Assembly: GCF_914271435.1 (NCBI RefSeq)
Contig: NZ_CAJZAI010000001.1
Span: 62,001-126,000 of the forward strand
From: Cupriavidus laharis
Lineage (GTDB): Bacteria; Pseudomonadota; Gammaproteobacteria; Burkholderiales; Burkholderiaceae
DNA: 64,000 nt
Reading direction: 5' to 3'
Every line of letters begins with the position of its first letter. The first letter of the stretch is position 1. The translations under genes and the position numbers were made by a program. The notes below the pieces were generated by a model. The model did no database searches. It saw nothing but the letters and a program-made list of their open reading frames with translations, and was not told where the DNA came from. Shown here in pieces: positions 36,988 through 46,728 of this stretch.

Positions 36988-37509
36988 ATGCCCCTGCTCG
37001 AAGAACGTTCCCTGACGCTGACCGATGAAGCCGCCACCACTCGCCTCGGTGCGGCGCTCGCCGGCGTGGTGCGCGCCTTGCCGCCCACGACCGTGCACGT
37101 GCAGCTCTCCGGCGACCTCGGCGCGGGCAAGACCACGCTGTCGCGCGCCGTCCTGCGGGCGCTCGGGCATGCCGGCAAGGTGCGCAGCCCGACCTACACG
37201 CTGTGCGAGCCCTACGAGGTCGCGCGCGCCGACGGGTCGCCGCTCACCGTCTACCATTTCGACCTGTACCGTTTCGCCGATCCTGAGGAATGGATCGACG
37301 CGGGTTTCCGCGACTGCTTCGCCGAGCCGGCCTTCAATCTCGTGGAGTGGCCCGAAAAGGCCGGACGCCTGCTTGGGGAACCGGATCTGCACGTGTTGCT
37401 CCAATCGGACATGTCCGCAGCCGATATGGCGGATATGGCCGGCGAGCGGCGGATCGCGACGCTGCGCGCCTATACTCCCACTGGAATTACCCTGCTGAAC
37501 GCATGCTGA
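36988..37509 (+). CDS. tsaE: tRNA threonylcarbamoyladenosine biosynthesis ATPase TsaE
   Basis: Small ATPase needed, with TsaB and TsaD, to transfer threonylcarbamoyl from the Sua5/TsaC product to A37 of tRNA. The 173-residue protein has the Walker A GDLGAGKTT at 42-50, SPTYTLCEPYEV and a Walker B-like YHFDLYRF. The ATG at 36988 is preferred over a TTG three codons earlier. The amiC start codon overlaps its stop, an amiC-tsaE linkage seen widely in Gram-negatives. The tsaC-equivalent gene sua5 is at 1631-2617. Confidence 0.92.
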   Translation: MPLLEERSLTLTDEAATTRLGAALAGVVRALPPTTVHVQLSGDLGAGKTTLSRAVLRALGHAGKVRSPTYTLCEPYEVARADGSPLTVYHFDLYRFADPEEWIDAGFRDCFAEPAFNLVEWPEKAGRLLGEPDLHVLLQSDMSAADMADMAGERRIATLRAYTPTGITLLNAC

Positions 37510-39002
37510 TCAAGCGACTCGCCACTGACCGACCCGATGGACCCGACGGACTGCTGCAGGCCCGCCGCAGATGGATGGCGCAGTGCCTGAAGCTTGGTGC
37601 CGGCACGGCCGTGCTGACGCTCGCCGGACCGCAGCTCGCCTTCGGTGCCGGCATCGTCGCGGTACGCGTCTGGCCGGCGGAGGACTACACGCGCGTCACG
37701 ATCGAATCCGACACGCCGCTGGCTGCCGTGCATCAGATGATCCACGACCCGGACCGGCTGGTGGTGGACATCGACGGGCTCGACCTCTCGCCCACGCTGC
37801 GCGAGCTGGTGGCCAAGGTCACGCCGAACGACCCGTATATCCAGACCGTGCGTGTCGGCCAGAACCGCCCGCGCGTGGTCCGCATGGTGTTCGACCTCAA
37901 GGAAAACGTCGCGCCGCAAGTGTTCACGCTGGCGCCGATCGGCAGCTACAAGAACCGGCTGGTGTTCGACCTGTATCCGGTCAATCCGCCCGATCCGCTG
38001 TGGAAGCTGGTGCGCGACACCGAGGAAAAGCAGCGCCGCTTTGCCAACAGCGCGCCGCCGCCGGGCGCTGACGGCGTGGCTGGCGCGCCCGCCGGCGCCG
38101 AGGAAGACGCCATCGGCGCGCTGGTGCGCAAGTTCGATGAGAAGGGCGACGTGCCCGCGACCACGGCGCCGCCGCCCGCTATCGCCGCGGTCAAGCCGCC
38201 CAAGCCTTCGGCGCCCGTTGTGCCCAAGCCCAACGCGCCCGTGGTGCCTCCGGTCGCGCAGAGTGATCCCACGGCCGAACGTCCGTTCAAGATGCGCCGC
38301 CTGCTGACGGTGGCGATCGATCCCGGCCATGGCGGCGAAGACCCAGGGGCCATCGGTGCCTCGGGCTCGCGCGAGAAGGATGTGGTGCTGCAGATCGCGC
38401 ACCGCCTGCGCGCCAAGATCGATGCGCAGCCCAATATGCGCGCGATGATGACGCGCGACGCCGATTTCTTCGTGCCGCTGAACGTGCGCGTGCAGAAGGC
38501 GCGCCGCGTGCAGGCCGACCTGTTCGTGTCGATCCACGCCGATGCCTTCCTGTCGCCGGAAGCGAAGGGCGCCTCGGTGTTCGCGCTGTCCGAGCGCGGG
38601 GCGTCGAGCACGGCCGCACGCTGGCTGGCCAACAAGGAAAATGCCTCGGACCTGATCGGCGGTGCCAACCTCAACAAGGATGCGCAGGTCGCGCGCGTGC
38701 TGCTGGACCTGTCGACCACGGCGCAGATCAACGACAGCCTGATGGTGGGCAAGGCCGTGCTGCAGGAGATCGGCGGCATCAACCGCCTGCACAAGGGCAG
38801 CGTGGAGCAAGCGGGGTTTGCGGTGCTGAAGGCGCCGGATATCCCGTCGATCCTGGTGGAGACGGCGTTTATCAGCAACCCGGAGGAAGAGCGCAAGCTC
38901 AACGACGACGCGCACCAGGAGCAGCTCGCCAACGCTATCCTGCGCGGGATCCGCAGCTACTTTGCGCGCAATCCGCCGTTGTCGAAGAATCCGTCGGTAT
39001 AG
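37503..39002 (+). CDS. amiC: N-acetylmuramoyl-L-alanine amidase, AmiC type
   Basis: Periplasmic zinc amidase that splits septal peptidoglycan during cell separation. The 499-residue protein begins with a twin-arginine-type signal (RRRWMAQCLKLG then hydrophobic VLTLAGPQLAFG), followed by an AMIN domain (about 55-165), a long Pro/Ala/Val-rich linker (about 190-260), and an Amidase_3 domain with zinc-site motifs AIDPGHGGEDPGA, SIHADAF and VETAFISNPEEE. The AMIN domain targets such enzymes to the septum. The start overlaps tsaE by 7 nt. A strong stem-loop follows the stop. Confidence 0.93.
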   Translation: MLIKRLATDRPDGPDGLLQARRRWMAQCLKLGAGTAVLTLAGPQLAFGAGIVAVRVWPAEDYTRVTIESDTPLAAVHQMIHDPDRLVVDIDGLDLSPTLRELVAKVTPNDPYIQTVRVGQNRPRVVRMVFDLKENVAPQVFTLAPIGSYKNRLVFDLYPVNPPDPLWKLVRDTEEKQRRFANSAPPPGADGVAGAPAGAEEDAIGALVRKFDEKGDVPATTAPPPAIAAVKPPKPSAPVVPKPNAPVVPPVAQSDPTAERPFKMRRLLTVAIDPGHGGEDPGAIGASGSREKDVVLQIAHRLRAKIDAQPNMRAMMTRDADFFVPLNVRVQKARRVQADLFVSIHADAFLSPEAKGASVFALSERGASSTAARWLANKENASDLIGGANLNKDAQVARVLLDLSTTAQINDSLMVGKAVLQEIGGINRLHKGSVEQAGFAVLKAPDIPSILVETAFISNPEEERKLNDDAHQEQLANAILRGIRSYFARNPPLSKNPSV

Positions 39003-39025
39003 CGGGGCATCGCGCAGAAAAGCAA

Positions 39026-39051
39026 AAAACGGGGGACGCGTCCCCCGTTTT
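39026..39051. terminator. Bidirectional terminator between amiC and the convergent transporter gene
   Basis: Perfect stem AAAACGGGGGA / TCCCCCGTTTT with a CGCG loop; A-run on one side and T-run on the other allow termination on both strands. It lies 24 bp past amiC and 18 bp past the stop of the convergent gene. Confidence 0.88.
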
Positions 39052-39068
39052 CATTGATGCGGCGTTTG

Positions 39069-40085
39069 TCAGGCCCGTGCCGCGGCCCGGTCTTCCACCA
39101 ACGCATCGCGGTTCGCATACCGTGCCGCAATCACCGAACACACGATGAGCTGCAACTGGTGATAGACCATCAGCGGCAGCACCAGCAGCCCCAGCGCCGG
39201 ATGTCCGGCGAACAGGATGTTGGCCATCGGAATGCCATTGGCCAGGCTCTTCTTTGAGCCGCAGAACACGGCGGTGATCTCGTCTTCGACACTGAAGCCC
39301 AGGCGGCGCGCGACGAAGGTGGTCGTGCCCAGCACGACGAACAGCAGCATGGCGGCCAGCCCCATCACCGCGGCAATGGTCTGCCACTGGTAGTGGTGCC
39401 ACAGGCCTTCGGCGGTCGCGTCACAGAACGACGAGTAGACGATCAGCACGATCACGCCGCGGTCGATCTTGTTGGTGATGTGCTTCATCTTTGCCAGCCA
39501 GTTGCCGATCAGCGGACGCAGCAGCTGGCCCAGCGCGAACGGCAGCAGGAGTTGCAGCGCCACACCCGTGAGCGCCTTGCCGAGCGGCATGGACGCGCCG
39601 CTGGCGCTGATGACCAGCCCCATCAGCAGCGGCGTGACGGCCATGCCGATCAGGCCCGAGATGGTGGCGTTGAAGATGGCTCCCGACACGTTGCCGCGCG
39701 CCATCGAAGTCATGGCCACCGATGACGACACCGTCGAAGGCAGCGCGCACAGGTAGAACACCCCGAGCAGCAGGTCAGCGGGCAGCGTATTGCGCAGCGA
39801 CAGCATCAGCAGCAGGCCCACCACCGGAAACACCACGTAGGTGAAGGTCTGCACGAACACATGCAGCCGCCAGTGTTTGGCACCGGCCACGAGCTTGTCA
39901 CGTGACAATGCCGCGCCATGCAGGAAGAACACGAGCGCCACGCCCAGGCTGGTGACGGTGCCCAGGTGCAGCGGGCCGCGGCTGCTGCCCAACTCGGGCG
40001 AGAGCAGGGCTATGCCGATGGCGGTCAGCATGACCAGGACGAAGCCGTCGATCAGGTCGCAGAGTTTCTTGAGCTTGGAAAGCAT
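39069..40085 (-). CDS. Bile acid:sodium symporter-family (SBF-like) transporter
   Basis: A 338-residue inner-membrane protein with about ten helices, of the SBF-like branch of the BASS superfamily (YfeH-like). Characteristic stretches are LPSTVSSSVAMTSMARGNVSGAIFNA (in parts) in the core crossing-helix region and EDEITAVFCGSKKSLANGIPMAN near the C-terminal core. Bacterial members carry organic anions with sodium; the substrate here is unknown. A LysR gene is divergent, 90 bp away, and is its probable regulator. Confidence 0.87.
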   Translation of the reverse strand: MLSKLKKLCDLIDGFVLVMLTAIGIALLSPELGSSRGPLHLGTVTSLGVALVFFLHGAALSRDKLVAGAKHWRLHVFVQTFTYVVFPVVGLLLMLSLRNTLPADLLLGVFYLCALPSTVSSSVAMTSMARGNVSGAIFNATISGLIGMAVTPLLMGLVISASGASMPLGKALTGVALQLLLPFALGQLLRPLIGNWLAKMKHITNKIDRGVIVLIVYSSFCDATAEGLWHHYQWQTIAAVMGLAAMLLFVVLGTTTFVARRLGFSVEDEITAVFCGSKKSLANGIPMANILFAGHPALGLLVLPLMVYHQLQLIVCSVIAARYANRDALVEDRAAARA

Positions 40086-40133
40086 GCTGGACTTCTAAGG
40101 GTTTAGCCTAGTATTGGACGCCACCCGGGTCTA

Positions 40134-40165
40134 GAATGCAAATTCATTTATCGCATTCATTTATC
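40134..40165. promoter_or_regulatory. Probable LysR operator between the SBF-like transporter and LysR genes
   Basis: Two overlapping symmetries lie just before the LysR start codon: inverted arms GAATGC-N13-GCATTC (40134-40158) and a direct repeat of ATTCATTTATC (40142-40152 and 40155-40165). The AT-rich composition in a GC-rich setting and the position support a regulator-binding or promoter role. Confidence 0.55.
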
Positions 40166-40175
40166 TCGTCGTTGC

Positions 40176-41090
40176 ATGAATTACACACTCCGGCAACTGC
40201 GCGTATTCCTGGCGGTCGCCGAAACGGGTGGATTCAGCCGGGCGGCGGATGCGGTCGGGCTGACCCAGTCCGCTGTCAGCCGCGGCGTGGCAGAGCTTGA
40301 AGAGGCACTTGGCGTGCGGCTACTGGACCGCACCACGCGCGAGGTGGTGCTGACACACGCGGGCCAGGCGCTTGCGCCGGCGCTCGAACGCCTGCTCGGC
40401 CAGCTCGACGATACCCTCGAAGATACGCGTCAGCTCGGCGAGCACTATCGCGGGCGTGTCGTGATAGCTGGTGCGCCGACCATCTCCGCGCGGCTGATGC
40501 CGATGTATGTGGCTGCCTGTGCCGAGCAATACCCGGAAATCCGCCTGACCATCCGCGACAGCGTGCAGGCCGATGGCCTCGAGCAGATTCGGGCTGGCGG
40601 CGTGGACTTCGGCGTGCTGATCGATCCGCTTGTGCACGACGGCCTGACCATCGAGCCGCTCGTCACCGACCCGTTCTGCTTCGTGTGCCGGCGCGACCAT
40701 CCGCTGGCGCAGGAAGAATCGGTGCCCTGGTCGGCGTTGCACGGCATGCGGCTGGTGCTGCTGGACCTTGCCTCTGGCAGCCGGCCGCTGATTGACCGCG
40801 TGTTCGGGCGCCATGGCGTGGTACCGCAGGTGGTGCAGGAACTGGGCCACTCGGCCAGCGTGTTCGGCATGGTGGAAGCGGGCATCGGCGCCTCGGTGCT
40901 GCCGACTTACTCGCTGCCGTTGCCGGCGGCGTCGCCGCTGGTGTGGCGGCCGCTGGTGCCGTGCGAGGAGCGCCGCATCGTCATGGTCCGGCGCGAGGAT
41001 CGCTCGCTTTCGCCCGCCGCGGAAGCGGTCTGGGAGCTGGTCAGGGCACTCACCGCCAAGGCGGGCAGGCCTGCGGTCGCACCCGCCTGA
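40176..41090 (+). CDS. LysR-type transcriptional regulator
   Basis: A 304-residue LTTR with the N-terminal winged helix (NYTLRQLRVFLAVAETGGFS, then AVGLTQSAVSRGVAELEEAL) and a periplasmic-binding-protein-like effector domain, including GRVVIAGAPTISARLMP, GGVDFGVLIDP and VFGMVEAGIGASVLPTYSLP. It is divergent from the SBF-like transporter gene and so probably controls it, in response to the transported anion or a metabolite. Downstream lies a short gene-free gap before the convergent SDR gene. Confidence 0.92.
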   Translation: MNYTLRQLRVFLAVAETGGFSRAADAVGLTQSAVSRGVAELEEALGVRLLDRTTREVVLTHAGQALAPALERLLGQLDDTLEDTRQLGEHYRGRVVIAGAPTISARLMPMYVAACAEQYPEIRLTIRDSVQADGLEQIRAGGVDFGVLIDPLVHDGLTIEPLVTDPFCFVCRRDHPLAQEESVPWSALHGMRLVLLDLASGSRPLIDRVFGRHGVVPQVVQELGHSASVFGMVEAGIGASVLPTYSLPLPAASPLVWRPLVPCEERRIVMVRREDRSLSPAAEAVWELVRALTAKAGRPAVAPA

Positions 41091-41096
41091 ACTTCC

Positions 41097-41249
41097 TCAA
41101 CGTGCCCTGGCGGTGACCATCACTGCTTCCAGGTCGAAGCTGCCATCTGCCTGTATGCGATAGTGTTCACGGACTTCTGCCTGCAGTTCGAGCAGCTCAC
41201 GCTGTTGCCGGCGGCGGCGCCGGGCCTGATGCTGCTGGCGGCCTGAGAC
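41097..41249 (-). pseudogene. Possible remnant of a small gene lacking a start codon
   Basis: On the minus strand a 50-codon open stretch ends in TGA. It encodes an Arg/Gln-rich helical segment followed by EVREHYRIQADG and SFDLEAVMVTARAR, which reads like the C-terminus of a genuine small protein. No ATG, GTG or TTG lies in frame before an upstream stop inside the SDR gene. It could be a decayed gene or chance; nothing in it identifies a function. Confidence 0.25.
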
Positions 41250-41274
41250 CGCCGCAGCGGGAGAAAGCCGGTTC

Positions 41275-42033
41275 TTACTTGGGCTGCATCCGGATCGCGC
41301 CGTCGAGGCGGATCACCTCGCCGTTGAGCATGGTGTTGCCGATGATGGCCTTGGCCAGCTTGGCGTACTCGGCCGGTCGGCCCAGGCGCGAAGGGAACGG
41401 CACCATCTTGCCGAGCGCGTCCTGGACTTCCTGCGGCATGCCCAGCAGCATCGGCGTCTCGAACAGGCCCGGGGCGATCGTCACGCAGCGCACGCCGTCG
41501 CGCGAGAGGTCACGCGCGATGGCCAGCGTCATGCCGACCACACCGCCCTTGGATGCCGCATAGGCGGCCTGGCCGATCTGGCCGTCGAATGCCGCTACCG
41601 AGGCGGTATTGATGATCACGCCGCGTTCGCCTTCGGCATCGGGCGTGTTCTGTACCATCGCCGCCGCCGCCAGCCGGATCATGTTGAAGGTGCCGACCAG
41701 GTTGACGCGGATGGTCTTGTCGAAGGCATCGAGCGGATGCGGGCCGTTCTTGCCCACGGTCTTGTTGGCGGTGGCGATGCCGGCGCAGTTGACCAGCCCG
41801 GCCACACGGCCCAGTGCCTGCGCAGCGGCGACTACGGCCTGCCCGTCGGCTTCGGAAGCGACATCGCACTTGACGAAGGTGCCGCCCAATTCCTGCGCCA
41901 GCGCAGTGCCGGTGGCTTCGTTCAGGTCGGCAATCACGACCTTGCCGCCCGCCTCGGCGAGCATGCGCGCAGTGCCGGCGCCCAGGCCCGACGCGCCGCC
42001 CGTGACGATGAATACATTGCCCTGGATGTCCAT
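41275..42033 (-). CDS. Short-chain dehydrogenase, 3-hydroxyacyl-CoA dehydrogenase type II-like
   Basis: A 252-residue classical SDR with the NAD-binding motif [10 protein letters not shown] (11-20), NCAG, and the catalytic Ser145, Tyr158 and Lys162 (YAASK). The aspartate after the second strand (IADLNEA) indicates NAD rather than NADP preference. The overall sequence, notably [12 protein letters not shown] and the insert around [16 protein letters not shown], resembles 17beta-HSD10 and bacterial 2-methyl-3-hydroxybutyryl-CoA dehydrogenases, which act in isoleucine and fatty-acid breakdown. The exact substrate is inferred. It is 174 bp downstream of adk, beyond a terminator, so it is probably transcribed separately. 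Confidence 0.9.
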   Translation of the reverse strand: MDIQGNVFIVTGGASGLGAGTARMLAEAGGKVVIADLNEATGTALAQELGGTFVKCDVASEADGQAVVAAAQALGRVAGLVNCAGIATANKTVGKNGPHPLDAFDKTIRVNLVGTFNMIRLAAAAMVQNTPDAEGERGVIINTASVAAFDGQIGQAAYAASKGGVVGMTLAIARDLSRDGVRCVTIAPGLFETPMLLGMPQEVQDALGKMVPFPSRLGRPAEYAKLAKAIIGNTMLNGEVIRLDGAIRMQPK

Positions 42034-42163
42034 CTGCTGTCTCCTTGATGATTCGATGACCAGCCGCGGTGGCGACTGCCGTTTACGTAAACGTCAACTC
42101 CCGCGCTATTGTACGGAGCCCTGACCGGCTGGCAAGAGGGAAAGCCATGCATGGCGAAGAAAC

Positions 42164-42191
42164 AAAAAAGCGACCCGAAGGTCGCTTTTTT
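42164..42191. terminator. Intrinsic terminator downstream of adk
   Basis: Perfect 12-bp stem AAAAAAGCGACC / GGTCGCTTTTTT with a CGAA tetraloop, 16 bp past the adk stop. A-run and T-run make it usable on either strand. Confidence 0.9.
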
Positions 42192-42207
42192 GGGGGCGGG
42201 CCGAAGC

Positions 42208-42873
<666 letters not shown>

Positions 42874-43211
42874 TTACGGGTCCTCAGAGTTTTAAATCTG
42901 GTGTGGCGGGAGACGAGAAGGAGGGTAACGCCGTAACTTGACGCAGGACTTACTGCGCGCGCATGGATCAGGTCACGCGGTCGGCCGGTGCGGCGCTGCG
43001 GGGAACGCGGCGCGGGTCACCGGACGGGCTCTATCTGTATCTCCCCACCGAGCCTTGGCCGGCCGGCGCATTCTGGTGCGCCATCCCGACGGCTCTGTAT
43101 CGGCAAGCATTATGCCATGAGGTGCGGTGAATCCGGCCCGAAATCGGGCCGATTCCGTAGTTGCAGCTGTATGAACCTCAGCGCAAAGGCCATCATCCGG
43201 CAACAAAGTGC
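42874..43211. other. Gene-free region between kdsB and adk
   Basis: No convincing gene is present. A GC-rich stem-loop at 43129-43155 (GAATCCGGCCCG / CGGGCCGATTC, one bulge) lies about 56 bp past the kdsB stop and may attenuate or process the kdsB transcript; no U-run follows it. The region next to adk has a short AT-rich patch (GTTTTAAATC near 42890) that may belong to the adk promoter or leader. Confidence 0.5.
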
Positions 43212-44021
43212 TCAGGGACCTTCCTGGGCCATGCTCTGGGCCCACAGCGCGCGCACGCGTTCCAGGTCCGCCGCGGTGTCGACACCGGGTGCGGGCGCGG
43301 CGGTGGTTTCCAGCACCGCGATGCGCTCGCCATGCCACATCGCGCGCAGTTGCTCCAGCGCCTCGGTCTGCTCCAGCGGTGCCGCTGCCAGCGTGGGGAA
43401 GCGGCGCAGGAAGCCGGCGCGGTAAGCATACAGGCCGATATGGCGCAGGACCGGCATGGGCGGCAGCGGCACCTGCGCAGCGGAGGCGGGCACCGCGGGC
43501 ACGCCGGCCCAGTCGTCGCGCGACCACGGAATCGGCGCGCGCGAGAAGTACAGCGCACGGCCGGCGGCATCGCACACCACCTTGACGACGTTCGGGTTGA
43601 AGACCTCGGCCACGTCGTGCAGCGGATGGGCGGCGGTCGCAATGGCGCAGTCGGGATGGTGCGCCAGGTGCAGCGCGACGTCGTCGATCAGTTGCGGATC
43701 GATCAGCGGCTCGTCGCCCTGCACGTTGACAACGATGGCATCGTCGGGCAGCGCGAGCTGAGCCGCGACTTCGGCCAGGCGGTCCGTGCCCGACGGGTGG
43801 TCGGCGCGCGTCAGCACGGCATCGATGCCGTGCGCGGCGCAGGCTTGCGCCACGGCCGGCGCATCGGTGGCGACCACGGTGCGCTGCGCCGACGACAAAT
43901 GCGCGCGTTCGGCCACGCGCACGATCATCGGCCGTCCGCCGATATCGGCCAGCGGCTTGTCCGGCAGCCGCGTGGACGCCAGCCGCGCAGGAATGACGAC
44001 GGTGAAGTCCGGGATGCTCAT
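43212..44021 (-). CDS. kdsB: CMP-KDO synthetase
   Basis: 3-deoxy-manno-octulosonate cytidylyltransferase, which activates Kdo with CTP for lipopolysaccharide inner-core synthesis. The 269-residue protein opens with [19 protein letters not shown] and has [12 protein letters not shown] (near residue 98) and FSRAPIPW with [15 protein letters not shown], all standard. It lies in the minus-strand order lpxK, Trm112-like gene, kdsB, 10 bp after the Trm112-like gene, an arrangement widely conserved in proteobacteria. Confidence 0.95.
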   Translation of the reverse strand: MSIPDFTVVIPARLASTRLPDKPLADIGGRPMIVRVAERAHLSSAQRTVVATDAPAVAQACAAHGIDAVLTRADHPSGTDRLAEVAAQLALPDDAIVVNVQGDEPLIDPQLIDDVALHLAHHPDCAIATAAHPLHDVAEVFNPNVVKVVCDAAGRALYFSRAPIPWSRDDWAGVPAVPASAAQVPLPPMPVLRHIGLYAYRAGFLRRFPTLAAAPLEQTEALEQLRAMWHGERIAVLETTAAPAPGVDTAADLERVRALWAQSMAQEGP

Positions 44022-44031
44022 GACGCGCGCC

Positions 44032-44238
44032 TCAGTCCGCCCGCGGCGGCTCGGCGGGGTCGATCACGCGCCCCGGCACCGACTGGCGGGCCTCGTCGGC
44101 CAGCATGACGGGAATGCCGTCCCGGATCGGATAGGCCAGCTTGTCGGCGTGGCAGATCAGTTCCTGCGCGGCACGGTCGTATTCCAGCTTGCCCTTGCAC
44201 AGCGGGCAGACCAGGATTTCAAGCAGCCGGTTGTCCAT
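44032..44238 (-). CDS. Trm112/YcaR-family small protein
   Basis: A 68-residue protein of the Trm112-like (YcaR, UPF0434) family, with [37 protein letters not shown] in two adjacent strands, and a short acidic tail. Homologues are zinc-ribbon-like partners of methyltransferases in eukaryotes and archaea; the bacterial role is not established. It is coupled to lpxK, whose 3' end it overlaps by 20 nt, and sits 10 bp before kdsB, a conserved neighbourhood with no known mechanistic reason. Confidence 0.9.
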   Translation of the reverse strand: MDNRLLEILVCPLCKGKLEYDRAAQELICHADKLAYPIRDGIPVMLADEARQSVPGRVIDPAEPPRAD

Positions 44239-45319
44239 CTTGGTGTTCCTTGTTGAGGCCGGTGGCGCTGCCCGATGCGGCGGCGGCCGTCGTGGCCGGG
44301 ACGCGTGCCTGCACGGCGCGTCGGATCTTGTCGATCAGGCCCGCGTCGATCACGGGCGTGGTGGGGACGACCCAGATGCGCGGGTCGTCGAATCGCTCGC
44401 ATTTTACGGCATCCTTCTCGGTGATCAGGATGACTTCGGCGTCGAGCGCGTCGGGGTTGCCGGTGAACGGGTCGTCGGCGAAATCGTAGTGGTCGGGCAG
44501 CGGCAGCGTCTTCGGGCTCAGGTCAGCGCCGCGCAGGCTCGCGAAGAAACGCTCGGGGTTGCCGATGCCGGCCGCGGCCAGCACGCGCCGCCCGGCAAAG
44601 GCGCTGACCGGGCGCGCCATGGCCGGGTCGTTGAGCTGCCACGCTTCGTCCAGTTCCAGGTGCATGCCGTAGACATCGGGCCGGTCCGGCGTGGCGCGGA
44701 AGTTCGGGTCGTTGATCAGCGTGGCGTCGCGGGGGCGCGAAAGCGGCTCGCGCAGCGGGCCGGCTGGCAGCATCAGGCCATTGCCGCCCATGCGGGTGTC
44801 GAACATCACGATCTCGAAGTCGCGTTGCAGGCGGTAGTGCTGCAGGCCGTCGTCGAGCAGCAGCACGTTGACGCCGGGGTGCGACACCAGCATGGCCTGC
44901 GCGCATAGCGCGCGGTCGGGAAACACCCAGACCGGCACGTCGGCGGCGCGCGCGATCAGCAGCGGTTCGTCGCCGACGTCCGACGCCTTCGACGTCGGCT
45001 TGACCCGGCGCGGGTGCCTGAGCGTCACGCCGTAGCCGCGCGACACCACGCCCGGACGCAGGCCGGCCTCGGTCAGCGCCTGCGCCAGCGCGATCACGGC
45101 TGGCGTCTTGCCGGTGCCGCCCACCGTCACGTTGCCGACCACCACCACGGGCATCGGCAGCCGCGTGGAGCGGAACCAGCCATGCAGGTAGCCGTACCGG
45201 CGCACGCGTGCAACCAGGCCGAACAGCAGCGAGAACGGCAGCATCACCCACGCGAACCAGCCCAGGCGCTGCCACTGGGCGGTCACGAAATCGGCAAGAG
45301 CATGGAGCGGAACGGACAT
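44219..45319 (-). CDS. lpxK: Tetraacyldisaccharide 4'-kinase
   Basis: Phosphorylates the lipid A disaccharide precursor at the 4' position at the inner membrane. The 366-residue protein has one N-terminal membrane helix ([19 protein letters not shown]), the Walker [14 protein letters not shown] at 62-74, [11 protein letters not shown] with [12 protein letters not shown], and [13 protein letters not shown] near 300. It lies downstream of exbB and exbD, as in many betaproteobacteria where these genes accompany lpxK in place of msbA. The 3' end overlaps the Trm112-like gene. Confidence 0.94.
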   Translation of the reverse strand: MSVPLHALADFVTAQWQRLGWFAWVMLPFSLLFGLVARVRRYGYLHGWFRSTRLPMPVVVVGNVTVGGTGKTPAVIALAQALTEAGLRPGVVSRGYGVTLRHPRRVKPTSKASDVGDEPLLIARAADVPVWVFPDRALCAQAMLVSHPGVNVLLLDDGLQHYRLQRDFEIVMFDTRMGGNGLMLPAGPLREPLSRPRDATLINDPNFRATPDRPDVYGMHLELDEAWQLNDPAMARPVSAFAGRRVLAAAGIGNPERFFASLRGADLSPKTLPLPDHYDFADDPFTGNPDALDAEVILITEKDAVKCERFDDPRIWVVPTTPVIDAGLIDKIRRAVQARVPATTAAAASGSATGLNKEHQDGQPAA

Positions 45320-45448
45320 GGGAGGGCAGGGCGAAGGGGATGGTTGGCTGGCGCGGCATCCAGCCGGACGCGCACATTATGGGCATTGCCCTGCGCATGC
45401 GGCAACCCCGGGGCCCGGCGTCGTGCCGGGCTCCGATGCTTGCGGGGG

Positions 45449-45880
45449 TCAGCGAGGCTGCGAGCTCTGTGTCGAGAAGGTCAGGCGCGACAGCCCGGCC
45501 AGCCGCGCGGCTTCCATCACATTGACCACGGCCTGGTGCGTGGCCTGGGCATCGGCGTTGACGATGACCACCGGCGGCTGGCCGCCCGTGGCGGGCCCGG
45601 CCGCGGCGCGCAACTGGTCGGCAAGGCTGGTCACGTCTTTCTGCTCCATCACCTGCTTGTTGACGGAATAGACGCCGCGCGAAGACACCGACACCACGAT
45701 CTCCTGCGGGCGCTGCTGCGCGCGCTCGGCGTCGGCGGTGGGGAGCTGGATCTGCAGCTCGGTGTAGCGCGAGTAGGTGGTCGTGATCATCAGGAAGATC
45801 AGGATCACGAGCAGCACGTCGATCAGCGGAATCAGGTTGATTTCTGGCTCTTCACGCCGCTGGCGGGAACGGAATTGCAT
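45449..45880 (-). CDS. exbD: ExbD/TolR-family biopolymer transport protein
   Basis: A 143-residue inner-membrane protein with one N-terminal helix (NLIPLIDVLLVILIFLMITTTY) containing the proton-path aspartate, then a periplasmic domain. With ExbB it forms a proton-driven motor that energises TonB-dependent outer-membrane transporters. No tonB lies nearby, so the TolR-like role or a lipid-transport role next to lpxK remains possible. It is 25 bp downstream of exbB. Confidence 0.9.
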   Translation of the reverse strand: MQFRSRQRREEPEINLIPLIDVLLVILIFLMITTTYSRYTELQIQLPTADAERAQQRPQEIVVSVSSRGVYSVNKQVMEQKDVTSLADQLRAAAGPATGGQPPVVIVNADAQATHQAVVNVMEAARLAGLSRLTFSTQSSQPR

Positions 45881-45905
45881 GGCGCTTCCTGCTTGGGTCC
45901 GGCGC

Positions 45906-46526
45906 TCAGCCGCGCCGTTGCGGCAGGATGGCGTCCAGGAACGCCGTGGCGCGGAATTCCAGCTCGGCCACGTAATCGTCCACGCGGCGGCGGAAGTAGC
46001 GCCAGAAGATCAGTGCCGGAATCGCCACGATCAGGCCGAAGGCGGTGTTGTACAGCGCCACCGAGATGCCGTGCGCCAGCTGCTCGGGGTTGGCGCCGGT
46101 GCCGCCCTGGCTGCCGAAGATCTCGATCATGCCGATCACCGTGCCGAGCAGCCCCATCAGCGGTGCGACCGAGGCGATGGTGCCCAGCGCGTTCAGGTAG
46201 CGCTCCAGGTCATGGGCGACCGCGCGGCCGGCTTCTTCCACCACTTCCTTGGCCGCGTCGCGCGAGGTATGCGGCTGCAGCACCACATGGCGCAGCCCGG
46301 CTGCCAGCACGCGGCCCAGCGGCGAATTCTGTTCCAGCGTATTGACCACCTCCGGCGTGGCGCGGCGCTGCTGCGCGGCCGAGAGCGCCTCTTCGTAAAG
46401 GCGGGCCGGAAGCACCTTGCCGCGCTTGAGGGTAAGGAAGCGCTCGACGATCAGTGCCAGCGCGAGAACCGAAGCGAGCAGCAGCGGCCAGATCGGCCAG
46501 CCGGCCGCTTGAATGATCGAAAACAA
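45906..46526 (-). CDS. exbB: ExbB/TolQ/MotA-family proton channel protein
   Basis: A 206-residue membrane protein with three helices: an N-terminal one (GWPIWPLLLASVLALALIVE), a second near residue 110 with ASVAPLMGLLGTVIGMIEIF, and a third with ALYNTAFGLIVAIPALIFW. These are the channel-forming motifs of the ExbB/TolQ family. The start is a TTG at 46524-46526 preceded by GGGGG about 6 nt upstream; no in-frame ATG fits. It is the first gene of exbB-exbD-lpxK and borders the DnaA-box-like array. Confidence 0.9.
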   Translation of the reverse strand: MFSIIQAAGWPIWPLLLASVLALALIVERFLTLKRGKVLPARLYEEALSAAQQRRATPEVVNTLEQNSPLGRVLAAGLRHVVLQPHTSRDAAKEVVEEAGRAVAHDLERYLNALGTIASVAPLMGLLGTVIGMIEIFGSQGGTGANPEQLAHGISVALYNTAFGLIVAIPALIFWRYFRRRVDDYVAELEFRATAFLDAILPQRRG

Positions 46527-46728
46527 TTGGACCCCCGAATCGACAACCAGAGACGACAGAAAGAAAACTGACCGGCTTTATATGGCAGGCCTTGGATACG
46601 CGCACACCGAGGCTCTGCGCGCAGCGGCACTGCTCCGAAAAATCAGGCAGCACTCTAACCCGCGCCATGGCGCGCGGCAAGACGCTGGCAAAGGATGTCT
46701 CGGCCGCGCATCGGTGCGGCGGCACACA

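Noticed and set aside
42938..43120. A 60-codon plus-strand frame in the gap between kdsB and adk
   Set aside because: No ribosome site and no family-like sequence; the region looks like ordinary intergenic GC-rich DNA with a stem-loop.
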